Shown: positions 33,902 through 44,077, numbered from the stretch's first letter. The stretch is 64,000 nt of DNA from Haladaptatus paucihalophilus DX253 (GCF_000376445.1 NZ_AQXI01000001.1:714962-778961); one strand, 5' to 3'. Notes: generated by a model not told the origin, from the letters alone. Program-made: numbers and translations.

Positions 33902-34957
33902 TCACCCGAGGACGATGAGCAACAGCGGAACGACGAGCAACGTGAGGAGAAATCCGATGAAGTAGGTTTTGGTCCCGACGATTTCGTTCTGCATCGCGTC
34001 GATGAACGGCGTGTACAGCGGATAGAGAACGAGCGTCAGGAGCGTCACCAGTAGGCCGATGCTCAACAACAGGACGACGGTCTGCACGCCGACGGGCGTG
34101 TCGAGGGCAACCGCGATGATGAGCGTATCGACCAAGGTTCCGATGTTCGCGCCGAGGATGTACGGGATGATCTCGTTGCGCTTGACGTGGCCGCGGTTGT
34201 ACAGCGGGACGATGACGCCGAGCGAGAACGCGACGCTCGTCGTCAGGCCGGTGATGACGAGTCCGAGGAAGAACGACGCCCACTTGTTTTGCAGTCGGGA
34301 GAGATAGCGGCGTCGAAGCCGTTGCTTGTCGAGACTCTTCAGTATCCGGTCGAACAGGCGCATGCTCAGGAAGATACAGAGGATGGCCACGATAAATGCC
34401 ACTCCGGCACCGAGCACGTCGATGAGGCCGCCGGTAAGCGCCGAAAACACGTCCGGCGGTGACGCTCCCGTGGCGGGCGGGGTTCGCTCAACCGGGACCG
34501 TCGTTTGGACCAGCGGCATCGAGAGATACCCCACCACCAACACCGGAAGGTAGATGGAGTGCGTGAGGAGGAACGCGAGCAGGCCCATACTCACCGATTC
34601 GCGGAGCGAGTCGAGTTCCTCGTTGAGGTAATCGAACGTGCCGATAAAGATGACGATGGCCGCCGCGCCGAGTCGAGACCCGATTATCATCAGGAACAGT
34701 TGCGACGGCACGATGAGGTGCGAACTGAACAGGGAGAGCGAGAGCGCGGCGACGATGGAACCGTTCGCCAGCACGTACGAGGCGAACCAACTGGCCCCGA
34801 GCGCGGGCGCGTCGCCGACGACGACCCGGCGGAGGTTCCGTTGGAGGAACGGCGCGAGCGCGTCGGTCGTCGCCCCCAACAGTCGAATGGCGAACAGGAA
34901 CAGGAGTATCGTCACGAGCAGTCGCACCGAGAGGACTACCGTCGGCTGTTCGGGCAA
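33902..34957 (-). CDS. Na/Pi-cotransporter-like membrane protein
   Basis: 351 aa, about eight to nine membrane helices. The two internal repeats of the NptA/PNaS family can be seen: LANGSIVAALSLSLF with IGSRLGAAAIVIFIGTF, and GLTTSVAFSLGVIVPLYNRG with PYILGANIGTLVDTLIIAVA. The usual QSSS motifs are changed, so the ion and substrate are uncertain. No phosphate regulator (PhoU) domain or gene adjoins it. Confidence 0.82.
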   Translation of the reverse strand: MPEQPTVVLSVRLLVTILLFLFAIRLLGATTDALAPFLQRNLRRVVVGDAPALGASWFASYVLANGSIVAALSLSLFSSHLIVPSQLFLMIIGSRLGAAAIVIFIGTFDYLNEELDSLRESVSMGLLAFLLTHSIYLPVLVVGYLSMPLVQTTVPVERTPPATGASPPDVFSALTGGLIDVLGAGVAFIVAILCIFLSMRLFDRILKSLDKQRLRRRYLSRLQNKWASFFLGLVITGLTTSVAFSLGVIVPLYNRGHVKRNEIIPYILGANIGTLVDTLIIAVALDTPVGVQTVVLLLSIGLLVTLLTLVLYPLYTPFIDAMQNEIVGTKTYFIGFLLTLLVVPLLLIVLG

Positions 34958-35132
34958 TCTGTCGTGAACGGAGTCCCAACTAATGTGTCCCCACCGGAAG
35001 GACGTACTCCGTAGACGGTCTAAACGGTTGTCCTGAATTGGACGAACATCTCAGAAGCGGCGACATAAATAGAAGACGGAACGATATCACAATTTGCTCG
35101 CGCGAGGTAAACCGTTCACCACCAACCCCTCA

Positions 35133-37970
35133 TCAGTCCCAGAACGCTTGCGTCCGGGCGTATTGCCGCTCTCTGGCCAAAATATCGCGGTAGAAATCGT
35201 CCTCGTCTTCCCTCAATTTGGCGATTATTCGCGCCGCGTTCTGCGGGCCGACGCCGCGGGCCGCGAGCGCGATGACGGCCCGCTTCCCGTGACTTTGGAC
35301 GAGGTTCGCGGCGTTGTACGCCCGCCTCGTCATCTTCTCTTGTTCCTCGTCCTTGTCGTCGGCCCGCACCGCTTTGACCACCTCGTCGGCCCACGGATTG
35401 AGCGCGGCCACTCTGGTCGAACCGCACTGGACGCACTTGGGTTGGTCGTTGACCTTCCCGACCTCCGTCTTGCGTTGCCATTCCTGACAGTGCAAACAGA
35501 ACAGGATAACGCGGTCGTTCTGAATCCGTTCTCGAACGGTTTGAATCACGCTCGCGTCGGCGTTCTCGGGGGCGAGCAGTTCCCGTCCCGAGGAGCGGCC
35601 GCCGCTACCGACCGGGGTCCGCCCGCCGGTCGTGACGATTTCGATGTCGCCCGCCCGAATATCGCGGAGGAGGTCCGCGGTCGCATCGACGGCGAGGTCG
35701 TCGTGGAACACTTCTCGAACCGCTTCGTCGTACATCGGCGTGTCCTCCAGCGCGCCGAGGAGACGGCCCATGGAGACGGGACCGCTTCCCTCCCAGCGGT
35801 TCAACGCGCCGAACTTCGCGGCGACCTGCGCGAGCGTGAACTTCAGGGTGTCCGAGCGCTTGAGCGAGAGTTCGATGAGCGGGCCGACGTGCTCGGGGTC
35901 GGTCTCGTGGAGGACTTCGACGACTTCGTGTCCGTCGATTTTGGCGGGAACGTCCAACTCGATTCGGTAGGGGTCGATGTCCATCCCGACCGAGGACCCG
36001 GTTCGCTGGCCGACCAGCGACGAGAGGACGCGCCCGAACGTCTCGTTCACCTTGTGGCCGAAGCAGGCGTTGACGACGATTTTCCCGGCGGCGAACTCCA
36101 CGACGATTCGATCTGCCGTCGGAACCGGTGCGTCGGTCTCGGCCTGCCTGTCGAGTTGCGAGAGCGCGGATTCCGCGGTGTGCTGGTCGGTCGGGTAGCG
36201 GTTCGTGAACTCGCGGGCTACCCCCTCGCGCGGTGCCTCGCGCTCGAACTGCGGTCCCGCCACGGCGCGCATTTCACCCACTTCCTGGGCCACCTCGAAC
36301 GGGACGGGTATCTCCTCGCCGACCCACGAGGGAACCTCGCCGCCGGGGTCCTCGATGGGCGAGACGTTGACCCGACTCTCGTCGTCGTCGATTTCGGCGA
36401 TGCGCCACATCTCGCCGCGCTGGATGAACACCTCGCCGGGTTCCGCGAAGTTGACGACGAACCGCTCGTCCAGCGTCCCGATTTGCGACCCGCTGGCGAT
36501 GTCGTGGACGGTGTAGGTCTCCTCGTCGGGAATCATCGACAGGTTGGCGTAGAAGTACTGCCACGTCTTGCCGGACTTCTCCAGCCTGTCGGCCTCCTCG
36601 TTCAGCCAGACCAGTCGATTGCCCTGCAACTCTCGCACGACGCCCTTGAACGTCTCCTCGTCCAAGTCGCGGAACGGATAGGCTCGCGTGACGATTTCGT
36701 ATGCGCGCCGGGCGTCGATTTCCCCGAAGTCCATGACCAGACCGACGATTTGGTTTGCGACGGTATCCAGACTCGCGTGGTGGATGTGGGCCGGTTCCAC
36801 GTCGCCGTCCGTTGCCTGTCGAGCGATGGCCATCGCCTCCAGCGCGTCGTCAGGGTTCGACGTGACGATGGTCCCGTTCGACACCTCGTCCATTCGATGG
36901 CCCGCCCGTCCCACGCGCTGGAGGAGACGGGCGACCTCCCGCGGACTCTGATACTGGACCACGTGGTCGATTCGCCCCACGTCGATGCCGAGTTCCATCG
37001 AGGAGGTACAGAGCAGGGCGTCGAGGTCCCCGTCCTTGAACCGGTCTTCCACGTCGATTCGGGCCTCCTTGGAGAGGCTTCCGTGATGAACGCCGATGTT
37101 CGCGCCGAGTTCCTTGAACCGCGACCCGAGCGCTTCGGCGGTCTGGCGCGTGTTGACGAAGATGAGCGTCGAATCGTGCGTTTCCACGATATCCCGAATC
37201 GCCCGAACGTGGCTGGCGATGTCCGGGTTCGTCATCAGTTCCCCCGCCAATCGCTCGTCCTCGTTCGTGATTTCGGGTTCGTGCACCCGGAAGTCCACCT
37301 TGCTCCCCACGTCCACTTCGATTATCTCGCATCCCCTGTCGCCGGTGAGGAACTTGCCGACCTCTTCGGGGTCGCCGACCGTCGCCGACAGGCCGATTCG
37401 CTGGAACTCGCCGGAGAGTTCCTGCAGGCGTTCCAACCCGATGGTCAACTGCGCGCCCCGCTTCGCGCTGGCGAGTTCGTGTACCTCGTCCACGACGACG
37501 TGATGGACGTCCTCCAGCGCTTTCCGTAGTTTCGACCCGGTGAGCATCGCCTGCAGCGTTTCCGGTGTCGTCACCAGCACGTCCGGCGGGTCGTTGGCCT
37601 GCTTCTGGCGCTGGTAGTCCGTGGTGTCGCCGTGGCGCACGTCGATTTCGATGTCGAGCGTCTCGCCCCACCACTCGAGTCGCTGGCGCATGTCGCGGTT
37701 CAGCGCCCGGAGCGGCGTGATGTAGAGCACTGAAATCCCAAATCTGGGGTTTGCCTCCGCTACGGAATCGAAGACGGGCAACATCGCCGTCTCGGTCTTG
37801 CCCGTCCCGGTCGGTGCGATGACGAGCCCGTTCTTTCCCTCCGCGAGCGGCGGAATCGCACGCTTCTGTGGCTCCGTCGGCGTCGAGAAGCCTCGCTCGG
37901 AGAGCGCCGACCGAACCTCCGAGCCGAGCCGCGCGAAGGCGGCAGAACCAGCGGCCTGCCTGTCCTGCAT
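35133..37970 (-). CDS. Lhr-like superfamily 2 helicase
   Basis: 945 aa. Motif I is APTGTGKTE (near residue 55), motif II DEVHE (near 160), motif III SATVGDP, and motif VI region VGRAGHRMD. The Lhr core and winged helix follow, and a C-terminal zinc site CLHC...CVQC (near 825-850) lies before a helical end with a helix-hairpin-helix-like GVGPQNAARII. Lhr proteins unwind DNA or RNA:DNA hybrids in repair. Single gene. Confidence 0.92.
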   Translation of the reverse strand: MQDRQAAGSAAFARLGSEVRSALSERGFSTPTEPQKRAIPPLAEGKNGLVIAPTGTGKTETAMLPVFDSVAEANPRFGISVLYITPLRALNRDMRQRLEWWGETLDIEIDVRHGDTTDYQRQKQANDPPDVLVTTPETLQAMLTGSKLRKALEDVHHVVVDEVHELASAKRGAQLTIGLERLQELSGEFQRIGLSATVGDPEEVGKFLTGDRGCEIIEVDVGSKVDFRVHEPEITNEDERLAGELMTNPDIASHVRAIRDIVETHDSTLIFVNTRQTAEALGSRFKELGANIGVHHGSLSKEARIDVEDRFKDGDLDALLCTSSMELGIDVGRIDHVVQYQSPREVARLLQRVGRAGHRMDEVSNGTIVTSNPDDALEAMAIARQATDGDVEPAHIHHASLDTVANQIVGLVMDFGEIDARRAYEIVTRAYPFRDLDEETFKGVVRELQGNRLVWLNEEADRLEKSGKTWQYFYANLSMIPDEETYTVHDIASGSQIGTLDERFVVNFAEPGEVFIQRGEMWRIAEIDDDESRVNVSPIEDPGGEVPSWVGEEIPVPFEVAQEVGEMRAVAGPQFEREAPREGVAREFTNRYPTDQHTAESALSQLDRQAETDAPVPTADRIVVEFAAGKIVVNACFGHKVNETFGRVLSSLVGQRTGSSVGMDIDPYRIELDVPAKIDGHEVVEVLHETDPEHVGPLIELSLKRSDTLKFTLAQVAAKFGALNRWEGSGPVSMGRLLGALEDTPMYDEAVREVFHDDLAVDATADLLRDIRAGDIEIVTTGGRTPVGSGGRSSGRELLAPENADASVIQTVRERIQNDRVILFCLHCQEWQRKTEVGKVNDQPKCVQCGSTRVAALNPWADEVVKAVRADDKDEEQEKMTRRAYNAANLVQSHGKRAVIALAARGVGPQNAARIIAKLREDEDDFYRDILARERQYARTQAFWD

Positions 37971-38034
37971 CGTGGTTTTCGTTGGGAGCGAAGCGAATTA
38001 AGCGCGTTGCCTACTCAGGTGTCGCCGTCCGTCG

Positions 38035-38991
38035 CTACGGTTCCACGACCAGTTTCCCGAGGAAGCTCTCTTCCAACACGTCGCGCTGTGCCTCGTCCAC
38101 CTCGTCCAGCGAGTACGTCCGGGCGATTTCGGGGACGACTTCGCCGTCCGCGACGAGTCGGGCCAACCGCGCTAGCACCGCCGAAATGTCCGGGGTGTTG
38201 TACATGCTCATCAGCGTTATCGTCAGCTCCTTCGAGCGCGCGGCGGGGACGTTCTCGAACCCGGCCGCCACATCCTCGTTGCCGATGCCGACGATGCGGG
38301 CACCCGTCGCCGCCACGTCCGCGTCGAACTGGAGGTAGTCGTCCAGCCGGTGGTCGAGGATGACGTCCGGTTTCCCGGCCTCTTCCACCGCCTCCGCGAG
38401 GTCCTCCCTGCGGTAGTCGAGCACCGTGTTCGCGCCGACCGCTTCGAGGCGGTCGTGGTAATCCTCGCTCGCCGTCGTCGTCACGCGGGCACCGGTCGCG
38501 GCCGCGAGTTGCACCGCGACGTGGCCGACGCCGCCGCTACCGCCGTGCACGAGGCAGGTTTCGGCGGGTTCGAGGTCGCCGTGGTCGATGAGCGCCCGCC
38601 ACGCCGTGACGCCGACGAGGGCGACCGCCGCGCCCTCCTCGAAGCCGACGCCATTCGGAAGGTGGGCGACCGTATCCGTCGGCGTCGTGGCGTACTCCGC
38701 GCACGTTCCGGGTCGGTCGTTCCCGAGGCCGGTACCGAACACCCGGTCGCCCGCCTCGAACTCCTCGATGTCGTCGCCGACGGCTTCGACCTCGCCCGCG
38801 AAGTCCGACCCCGGAATCCACGGGAGGTCGCCGGGCGAGTACGACCCCTCGCGGAAGTAGGTGTCCACGGGGTTGACCGCGGCGGCGCGGACCGCCACCA
38901 GCAGTTCGTCGTCGTCGGGTTCCGGTCGGTCGATGTCGTCTACCTGTAGCACGTTCGGCCCGCCGTGTTCGTGATAGCGTACTGCGCGCAT
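38035..38991 (-). CDS. NADPH:quinone reductase (zeta-crystallin type)
   Basis: 318 aa medium-chain dehydrogenase without zinc. It starts MRAVRYHEHGGPNVLQ, and the NADPH loop is HGGSGGVGHVAVQLAAATGA. VNPVDTYFREG and PGSDFAGEVEAVG complete the family pattern. It reduces quinones or enones in the cytoplasm. The ATG at 38991 lies 53 bases from the divergent GDPD start; one AT-rich element at 39013-39021 is spaced correctly for both. Confidence 0.92.
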   Translation of the reverse strand: MRAVRYHEHGGPNVLQVDDIDRPEPDDDELLVAVRAAAVNPVDTYFREGSYSPGDLPWIPGSDFAGEVEAVGDDIEEFEAGDRVFGTGLGNDRPGTCAEYATTPTDTVAHLPNGVGFEEGAAVALVGVTAWRALIDHGDLEPAETCLVHGGSGGVGHVAVQLAAATGARVTTTASEDYHDRLEAVGANTVLDYRREDLAEAVEEAGKPDVILDHRLDDYLQFDADVAATGARIVGIGNEDVAAGFENVPAARSKELTITLMSMYNTPDISAVLARLARLVADGEVVPEIARTYSLDEVDEAQRDVLEESFLGKLVVEP

Positions 38992-39012
38992 GTGTGGGGC
39001 CACGATGGGAAG

Positions 39013-39021
39013 GAAAATAAG
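39013..39021. promoter_or_regulatory. Possible shared bidirectional TATA element
   Basis: GAAAATAAG (CTTATTTTC on the other strand) is centred 26 bases from the minus-strand ATG (38991) and 28 bases from the plus-strand ATG (39045). It is the only AT-rich element in the 53-bp gap. Confidence 0.5.
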
Positions 39022-39044
39022 TCCGCAGGGGTCACAGTGACAGT

Positions 39045-39716
39045 ATGTCCCCAACCGACGCGCCGAACCACATCGCCCATCGCGGGTTCGCCGACGACTA
39101 TCCCGAGAACAGTCCGCTCGCGTTCGAGCGGGCGGCGGACTGCGCCGACGCCATCGAGATGGACGTCCAGCGGTGTGGCACCGGCGAACTCGTCGTCTTC
39201 CACGACGCGAAACTCGGACGGTTGACCGACGAGTACGGGTTGGTCCAGGACACACCGTGGTCGGTGCTCCGAGGCCTCTCGATTCTCGGGTCTGACGAGA
39301 CGGTTCCGTCGCTGGAAACCGCACTCGACGCGGTTCCGGCGGGGACGGCCATCAACCTCGAACTGAAACACGTCGGGATGGCGGACCGAGTGTTAGACGC
39401 GGTGGGGGCAGTCGAAAACGAGATACTGCTGTCCTCGTTCGACTCGCGCGTTCTCCGGAACCTCCGGGAACGGGACGCAGACGTTCGACTGGCCTACATC
39501 AACCAGCGCGGGCCGAACTGCATCGACACTGCCGTCGATTTGGACTGCGCGTGTGTGCACCCCCGAGCGGACCTCTGCGACGCGTCGTTCGTGGCGCGGG
39601 CGCACGAGGCCGGATTGACCGTGAACTCGTGGACGGTGGACGACGAGGAGGGGGCGGCCACCCTCGCGGAGGCCGGCGTCGATGGTATCGTCTCCGACAC
39701 GTCGGCGGTCTTCTGA
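39045..39716 (+). CDS. Glycerophosphodiester phosphodiesterase
   Basis: 223 aa TIM-barrel enzyme that hydrolyses glycerophosphodiesters to glycerol phosphate and an alcohol. Catalytic residues are seen in HIAHRGFADDYPENS (His12-Arg), the metal-binding EMDVQR, and FHD. The later INLELKH and VNSWTVDD segments are typical. Cytoplasmic form (no signal). Divergent from the quinone reductase gene. Confidence 0.94.
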   Translation: MSPTDAPNHIAHRGFADDYPENSPLAFERAADCADAIEMDVQRCGTGELVVFHDAKLGRLTDEYGLVQDTPWSVLRGLSILGSDETVPSLETALDAVPAGTAINLELKHVGMADRVLDAVGAVENEILLSSFDSRVLRNLRERDADVRLAYINQRGPNCIDTAVDLDCACVHPRADLCDASFVARAHEAGLTVNSWTVDDEEGAATLAEAGVDGIVSDTSAVF

Positions 39717-39824
39717 AGTCCCCGATAAAAGGGCGGTAAATACGGCGAAATAATCGACGATAGACCGTCCGGCCGGACGTCAAAACGGGTCGCGGCAAAA
39801 ACCGCCTTGGGCGTGAACCGGCGG

Positions 39825-39833
39825 GATTTAAGC
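39825..39833 (+). promoter_or_regulatory. TATA element for sucCD
   Basis: GGATTTAAG-like element centred 30 bases before the sucC ATG at 39859. Confidence 0.6.
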
Positions 39834-39858
39834 GGCGCGGAAACCCCCTTTCGAACGC

Positions 39859-41001
39859 ATGAGGCTACACGAGTATCAGGCGAAGGAGGTGTTTTCCGAC
39901 GCGGGAATTCCGACGCCGGATTCGGCGCTCGCAGAGAGTGTCGAGGAAGTCGTCGAAGCGGCGGAGGACATCGGCTACCCTGTCGCGGTAAAAGCGCAAG
40001 TACACGTCGGCGGCCGCGGAAAGGCCGGCGGAATCAAACTCGCTGAAGACCGTGACGAGGCCGAGGAAGCCGCCGAGGACATTCTCGGAATGGACCTCAA
40101 GGGATACACAGTCGAACAGGTGTTGGTCGAAGGTGCCGTCGATTTCGTCAACGAACTCTACGTCGGCGTGACGATGGACCGCGGCGAGGGCAAACCGGTC
40201 GCAATGGTCTCCACGAAAGGCGGCGTGGACATCGAGGCCGTCGCCGAGGAGACGCCCGACGCCATCGCGCGGGAGCACATCGACCCGGCGTTCGGCATGC
40301 ACCCGTACCAGGCTCGTAAGGCCGTGTTCGACGCGGGCGTGGACAAGGACATCGCCATGGACGTCGCGGGCGTCCTCACGACGCTGTACGACCTCTGGTC
40401 CGACAAGGACGCGAACGACGCCGAAATCAACCCGCTGATGGTCACCTCGGACGACGAGGTTATCGCGGCCGACGCGGTGCTCAACATCGACGACGACGCG
40501 CTCTTCCGTCACCCCGACCTCGCCGAGATGGAGGAGGACTCCTACGAGGACGACCTCGAACGCAAGGCCGGCGAGTACGGCTTCGACTACGTTCGACTCG
40601 ATGGCAACGTCGGCATCATCGGCAACGGTGCCGGACTCGTCATGACCACGCTCGACCTCGTGGACTACTACGGCGGCGAACCCGCCAACTTCCTCGACAT
40701 CGGTGGCGGCGCGAAAGCCGAGCGCGTGACGAACGCGCTCGACATGGTGTTCTCGGACGAGAACGTCGATTCGGTCGTCTTCAACATCTTCGGCGGCATC
40801 ACCCGCGGTGACGAGGTTGCCAAGGGTATCAACGAGGCGCTCGAATCGCTCGACGAGATTCCGAAACCCGTCGTCGTTCGACTCGCCGGGACGAACGCCG
40901 AGGAAGGAATGGACATCCTGAACACCGACCTCGTTCAGGTCGAAGCGACGCTCGAAGACGCGGTTCAGCGTGCCGTCGAAAACGCGGAGGAAGAACAATG
41001 A
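39859..41001 (+). CDS. sucC: Succinyl-CoA ligase beta subunit
   Basis: 380 aa. The ATP-grasp domain opens [20 protein letters not shown] and has [21 protein letters not shown]; the CoA-ligase domain has [19 protein letters not shown] and [16 protein letters not shown]. With SucD it catalyses the substrate-level phosphorylation step of the citric acid cycle. It overlaps sucD by ATGA. Confidence 0.98.
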   Translation: MRLHEYQAKEVFSDAGIPTPDSALAESVEEVVEAAEDIGYPVAVKAQVHVGGRGKAGGIKLAEDRDEAEEAAEDILGMDLKGYTVEQVLVEGAVDFVNELYVGVTMDRGEGKPVAMVSTKGGVDIEAVAEETPDAIAREHIDPAFGMHPYQARKAVFDAGVDKDIAMDVAGVLTTLYDLWSDKDANDAEINPLMVTSDDEVIAADAVLNIDDDALFRHPDLAEMEEDSYEDDLERKAGEYGFDYVRLDGNVGIIGNGAGLVMTTLDLVDYYGGEPANFLDIGGGAKAERVTNALDMVFSDENVDSVVFNIFGGITRGDEVAKGINEALESLDEIPKPVVVRLAGTNAEEGMDILNTDLVQVEATLEDAVQRAVENAEEEQ

Positions 41002-41867
41002 GCATTCTCGTCGACGACGACACCCGAGTGGTCGTCCAAGGTATCACTGGCGGTGAGGGCAGTTTCCACACCGAACAGATGATGGAGTACGGAACGAACG
41101 TCGTGGCCGGTGCGGTCCCCGGCAAGGGCGGCCAGGAAGTGCAGGGCGTGCCCGTCTACGACACCGTGAACGAAGCGGTCGAGGAGGAGGACGCCGACGC
41201 GTCCGTCATCTTCGTCCCGCCCGCGTTCGCCGGAGACGCAATCTTCGAGGCGCTCGACACGGACCTCGACCTCGCGGTCGCCATCACGGAAGGCGTCCCA
41301 ACGCAGGACATGTCGAAAGTGTACAAGCGCCTCTCGGAGACCGACACGCGCCTGCTCGGCCCGAACTGCCCCGGCATCATCACGCCCGGCGAGGCCAAAC
41401 TCGGTATCCTCCCCGGCAACATCTTCGAGTCCGGGAACGTCGGTCTCGTCTCCCGTTCGGGGACGCTGACCTACCAAGTCGTGGATAGCCTCACCCAGCG
41501 CGGTATCGGGCAGACGACCGCCATCGGCATCGGCGGCGACCCGATCATCGGCACGGACTTCATCGACGCCCTCTCGCTCTTTGAGGACGACCCCGATACC
41601 GATGCCGTCGTCATGTGCGGCGAAATCGGTGGCGAGGACGAAGAGGAAGCGGCGGCGTTCATCGCCGAGAACATGGACACCCCGGTCGCCGGCTTTATCG
41701 CGGGCCGCACCGCCCCGCCAGGAAAGCGCATGGGCCACGCGGGTGCCATCGTCTCCGGCAGCGGCACCGGCACCGCCGAGTCCAAAATCAACGCCCTCAA
41801 CGACGCGGGCGTCCCGGTCGGCGACACCCCCGAGGAAGTCGCGGACAACATCGAAGACTTCCTGTAA
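40998..41867 (+). CDS. sucD: Succinyl-CoA ligase alpha subunit
   Basis: 289 aa. The CoA-binding domain carries [18 protein letters not shown] and [20 protein letters not shown]. The phosphohistidine is in [11 protein letters not shown] near residue 246. It is the second gene of the sucCD operon; a T-rich stretch (TCGTTTCTTTTAT, 41890-41902) after the stop may be the terminator. Confidence 0.98.
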   Translation: MSILVDDDTRVVVQGITGGEGSFHTEQMMEYGTNVVAGAVPGKGGQEVQGVPVYDTVNEAVEEEDADASVIFVPPAFAGDAIFEALDTDLDLAVAITEGVPTQDMSKVYKRLSETDTRLLGPNCPGIITPGEAKLGILPGNIFESGNVGLVSRSGTLTYQVVDSLTQRGIGQTTAIGIGGDPIIGTDFIDALSLFEDDPDTDAVVMCGEIGGEDEEEAAAFIAENMDTPVAGFIAGRTAPPGKRMGHAGAIVSGSGTGTAESKINALNDAGVPVGDTPEEVADNIEDFL

Positions 41868-42001
41868 GCAGTCCTCGAACGGTTCGATTCTCGTTTCTTT
41901 TATCGCGCAACTGTATCGCTCGTCAGCCGAACGCTCGTCCGAACTGTCGGCCGAACGCTCGTCCAAAACATCCTTCAGATCCGCCTCCGTACACTCGTCC
42001 G

Positions 42002-42199
42002 ATGAAAACCGAAGCGCTCGCCGGACGGAGCGCGACGGAACTCGTCGGGACCGCCATCCCGGTGGCGATGGGGCTGTTCACGCTCGCGTTGTTCCTCTTT
42101 TCGGGGAGAACGGTGCTGTTCGTCGGAGGAGCCATCGGCATCGGGTTGGTCCTCTTCTCCGGCCTCGTCAGCTATCGGGACGCCCGAAACCGAGGGTGA
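42002..42199 (+). CDS. 65-residue two-helix membrane protein
   Basis: Starts MKTEALAGRSATELVGTAIP and has two hydrophobic stretches (AIPVAMGLFTLALFLFSG and VLFVGGAIGIGLVLFSGLV), ending RDARNRG. Family not recognised. It is preceded by a repeated 15-mer (GCCGAACGCTCGTCC at 41926-41940 and 41950-41964). Another small membrane gene follows 32 bases later. Confidence 0.7.
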   Translation: MKTEALAGRSATELVGTAIPVAMGLFTLALFLFSGRTVLFVGGAIGIGLVLFSGLVSYRDARNRG

Positions 42200-42231
42200 T
42201 ATTTTTCCGACCGGTTCCCGTTCGATTTCGT

Positions 42232-42426
42232 ATGGACGATGCCGAACTACAAAAACGACTTCGCCGAATCGAGTACCGTCAGTATCTCATTCTCGCTCTG
42301 CTCGTCGTTCCGTATCTCGCCGAACTGGTCGGCGTCTGGGTCGCCGGTCTATTCGCCATCGTGGTCGGATTCGCCGCCTTCACGATGGTCGTCATCTACC
42401 GCCGAAACGACCGGAGCACGGCGTGA
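42232..42426 (+). CDS. 64-residue membrane protein
   Basis: Starts MDDAELQKRLRRIEYRQYLI. A short charged helix is followed by two membrane helices (LILALLVVPYLAELVGVWVA and FAIVVGFAAFTMVVIY) and a basic end. An AT-rich element (ATATTTTTCC) lies about 27 bases upstream. Function unknown. Confidence 0.75.
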   Translation: MDDAELQKRLRRIEYRQYLILALLVVPYLAELVGVWVAGLFAIVVGFAAFTMVVIYRRNDRSTA

Positions 42427-42499
42427 AGATATTCGATACCCGATATCCGGTTTCCGCCGCGCTCGATACCCGCCGTTCTCGATACCCGTCCTGTTCGCG

Positions 42500-42844
42500 T
42501 CAGCGCCGACTCGGGGTGCCCATCTCGTAGTCCGAAGAGAGGTCCAGCAGTCGTTCGACCATCGTCGGAAGCGTTCGCAAGCGGACGGTGTTCTCCTCGC
42601 GGCCGCTTTCGATGAGTCCCGCATCGGCTAACTTGGGGAAGTGAACGTGCCTGAGACTCGTCATCGCGCGGTCGTGTGTCTCGGCCGTGACTTCCATTCC
42701 GTCCGTTTCGTTGACGATGATTTCGGCCAGCGCGTCGTGGTGAACCGCGCCGTCGAACGTTTCGAGAAGGTGGTAGAGAACGAGACGACGGCGATAATGA
42801 GAGAGAACGTCGAACGAACGACTCAGTGGGAGTCCATGGTCCAT
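42500..42844 (-). CDS. Winged-helix regulatory protein (DUF7344-like)
   Basis: 114 aa. MDHGLPLSRSFDVLSHYRRR opens a winged helix that continues RLVLYHLLETFDGAVHHDALAE and LRHVHFPKLADAGLIESG, the pattern of a large haloarchaeal HTH family. It probably regulates transcription of unknown targets. It lies just downstream of the Bat-type regulator gene on the same strand, separated by 57 bases. Confidence 0.8.
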   Translation of the reverse strand: MDHGLPLSRSFDVLSHYRRRLVLYHLLETFDGAVHHDALAEIIVNETDGMEVTAETHDRAMTSLRHVHFPKLADAGLIESGREENTVRLRTLPTMVERLLDLSSDYEMGTPSRR

Positions 42845-42901
42845 TACACACGCTTCTTCCGCCTCCCGAGGGGTGTGTCCGCTGGTTTACGTCTCAAATC
42901 T

Positions 42902-43549
42902 TTATATGGTGTCTTCCGTCACGCTGTTCTCGACCAGCGCGGCGGTCCCTTTGCGCAGGCGGACCGACAGCGCTTGCGCGCTGATGTCGAATTCCTCGGC
43001 GAGTTCTTCGAGCGTCGTCCGTCGCGGTACGTCGAAATACCCTGCGTCCAGCGCCCGGCGGAGCGTTTCGTGCTGGAGTTCCGTCAACTCCATCCCGCCG
43101 GAGTCGTCCGCACTGCTGTACAGCGCATCGACGGAGAGGGTGTCGTAGTTGTCCTGCCACCAGTCGGCGAACGACGCGAACGCATCGCGGTCGGGAAACC
43201 GGAATCGGGCCTCCCACCCGTCCCGCGTCCCGACCGCATCCAGCAGGACGCCGCCGAGGTCGACCCACACGTGATTCGACGACGCGGCACTTACCGCTTC
43301 GGAGTAGTTTGCACGATAGAGCCGACGACCGTCGTCCTCGGCGAGGTGTTCGAACTCCGCAATCGACGAATCGTCCGCCATGGCCGCTTCGAATCCGTCG
43401 TGGTCGTCACCGTGCGCCCAGAACAACAACTGGACGGTTTCCTCCGAGCCGACGCTCCGCTCGCGCTCCACCTCGATAGTCACGTCGGGATGCGCCGCAA
43501 GTGTGGATTCGAGAACAGGTGTTTGCACGGTGATTTCGGCGATTATCAC
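42902..43549 (-). CDS. Bat-type HTH-10 transcription regulator
   Basis: 215 aa with a GTG start (43549) fixed by a TATA element 26 bases upstream. The C-terminal HTH-10 domain reads ELQHETLRRALDAGYFDVPR, then TTLEELAEEFDISAQALSVR. The N-terminal half is the beta-rich sensor-like region found in bacterio-opsin-activator relatives. A second protein of this class is encoded at 51411-52079. Targets unknown. Confidence 0.88.
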   Translation of the reverse strand: MIIAEITVQTPVLESTLAAHPDVTIEVERERSVGSEETVQLLFWAHGDDHDGFEAAMADDSSIAEFEHLAEDDGRRLYRANYSEAVSAASSNHVWVDLGGVLLDAVGTRDGWEARFRFPDRDAFASFADWWQDNYDTLSVDALYSSADDSGGMELTELQHETLRRALDAGYFDVPRRTTLEELAEEFDISAQALSVRLRKGTAALVENSVTEDTI

Positions 43550-44077
43550 ATGTCCTCCCAAACGGTGGAGAAATATATCTCTCATGGTATCGCCAATTTT
43601 CGATTTCGTTCCAAAATTTGCGAGCTTTTGTATATGGTGTTGGAACTGAATGGTTTCGCTCGATGACTCGAGCGATTTCGGCCGGGACCAGTTCGGCGCG
43701 TCCCGACAGAATACAAACCTGTCGGTCGATGCCAGTAATCCTCCGGACGCGGATATGTAGGACGAAGCGAACGAGGTATCGCCGTAAAGGCGGGTGCTGG
43801 AACACCTACCTCGTTTACTTCGGACAGTCACCGAAGCCTGTTCGACAGGGATTCTCCGCGAGAAAAGCGTACCGCTCGGCGACCGCTCCCGAAAACCTAT
43901 CCGTTCTGTGACGAACGCGTCAGAAAGATGGCGTGATAGACCCCGAGTACATGCGGTTGTGGCCGTGTGGACATCGGCTAGCCGCGTAGGGAGTTCCGAC
44001 AGTTCGTTCTTGTTGGCGAACACATCGACCGTAAAAACCGCTCCACGAGGCCGACCATCACCACGGACGCGTCGCCC
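43550..44077. other. 528-bp stretch without a recognisable gene
   Basis: Apart from the HTH-10 promoter I see no gene here. The open frames on both strands have Arg/Ser/Thr-rich translations unlike haloarchaeal proteins. It may be decayed coding DNA but I could not identify a source. Confidence 0.55.
43571..43580 (-). promoter_or_regulatory. TATA element for the HTH-10 gene
   Basis: AGATATATTT (minus strand) centred 26 bases before the GTG at 43549. Confidence 0.65.

Noticed and set aside
33741-34283. Upstream extension of the pyroglutamyl-peptidase frame
   Set aside because: It overlaps the transporter gene on the same strand, and the family N-terminus MTLLLTGYEPF is at 33740.
41926-41964. 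Two 15-bp copies of GCCGAACGCTCGTCC after sucD
   Set aside because: Only two copies with a 24-base period and no flanking structure; probably slippage.
43618-43911. 97-codon plus-strand frame in the gap after the HTH-10 gene
   Set aside because: The translation is Arg/Ser/Thr-rich, lacks acidic bias and resembles no family.
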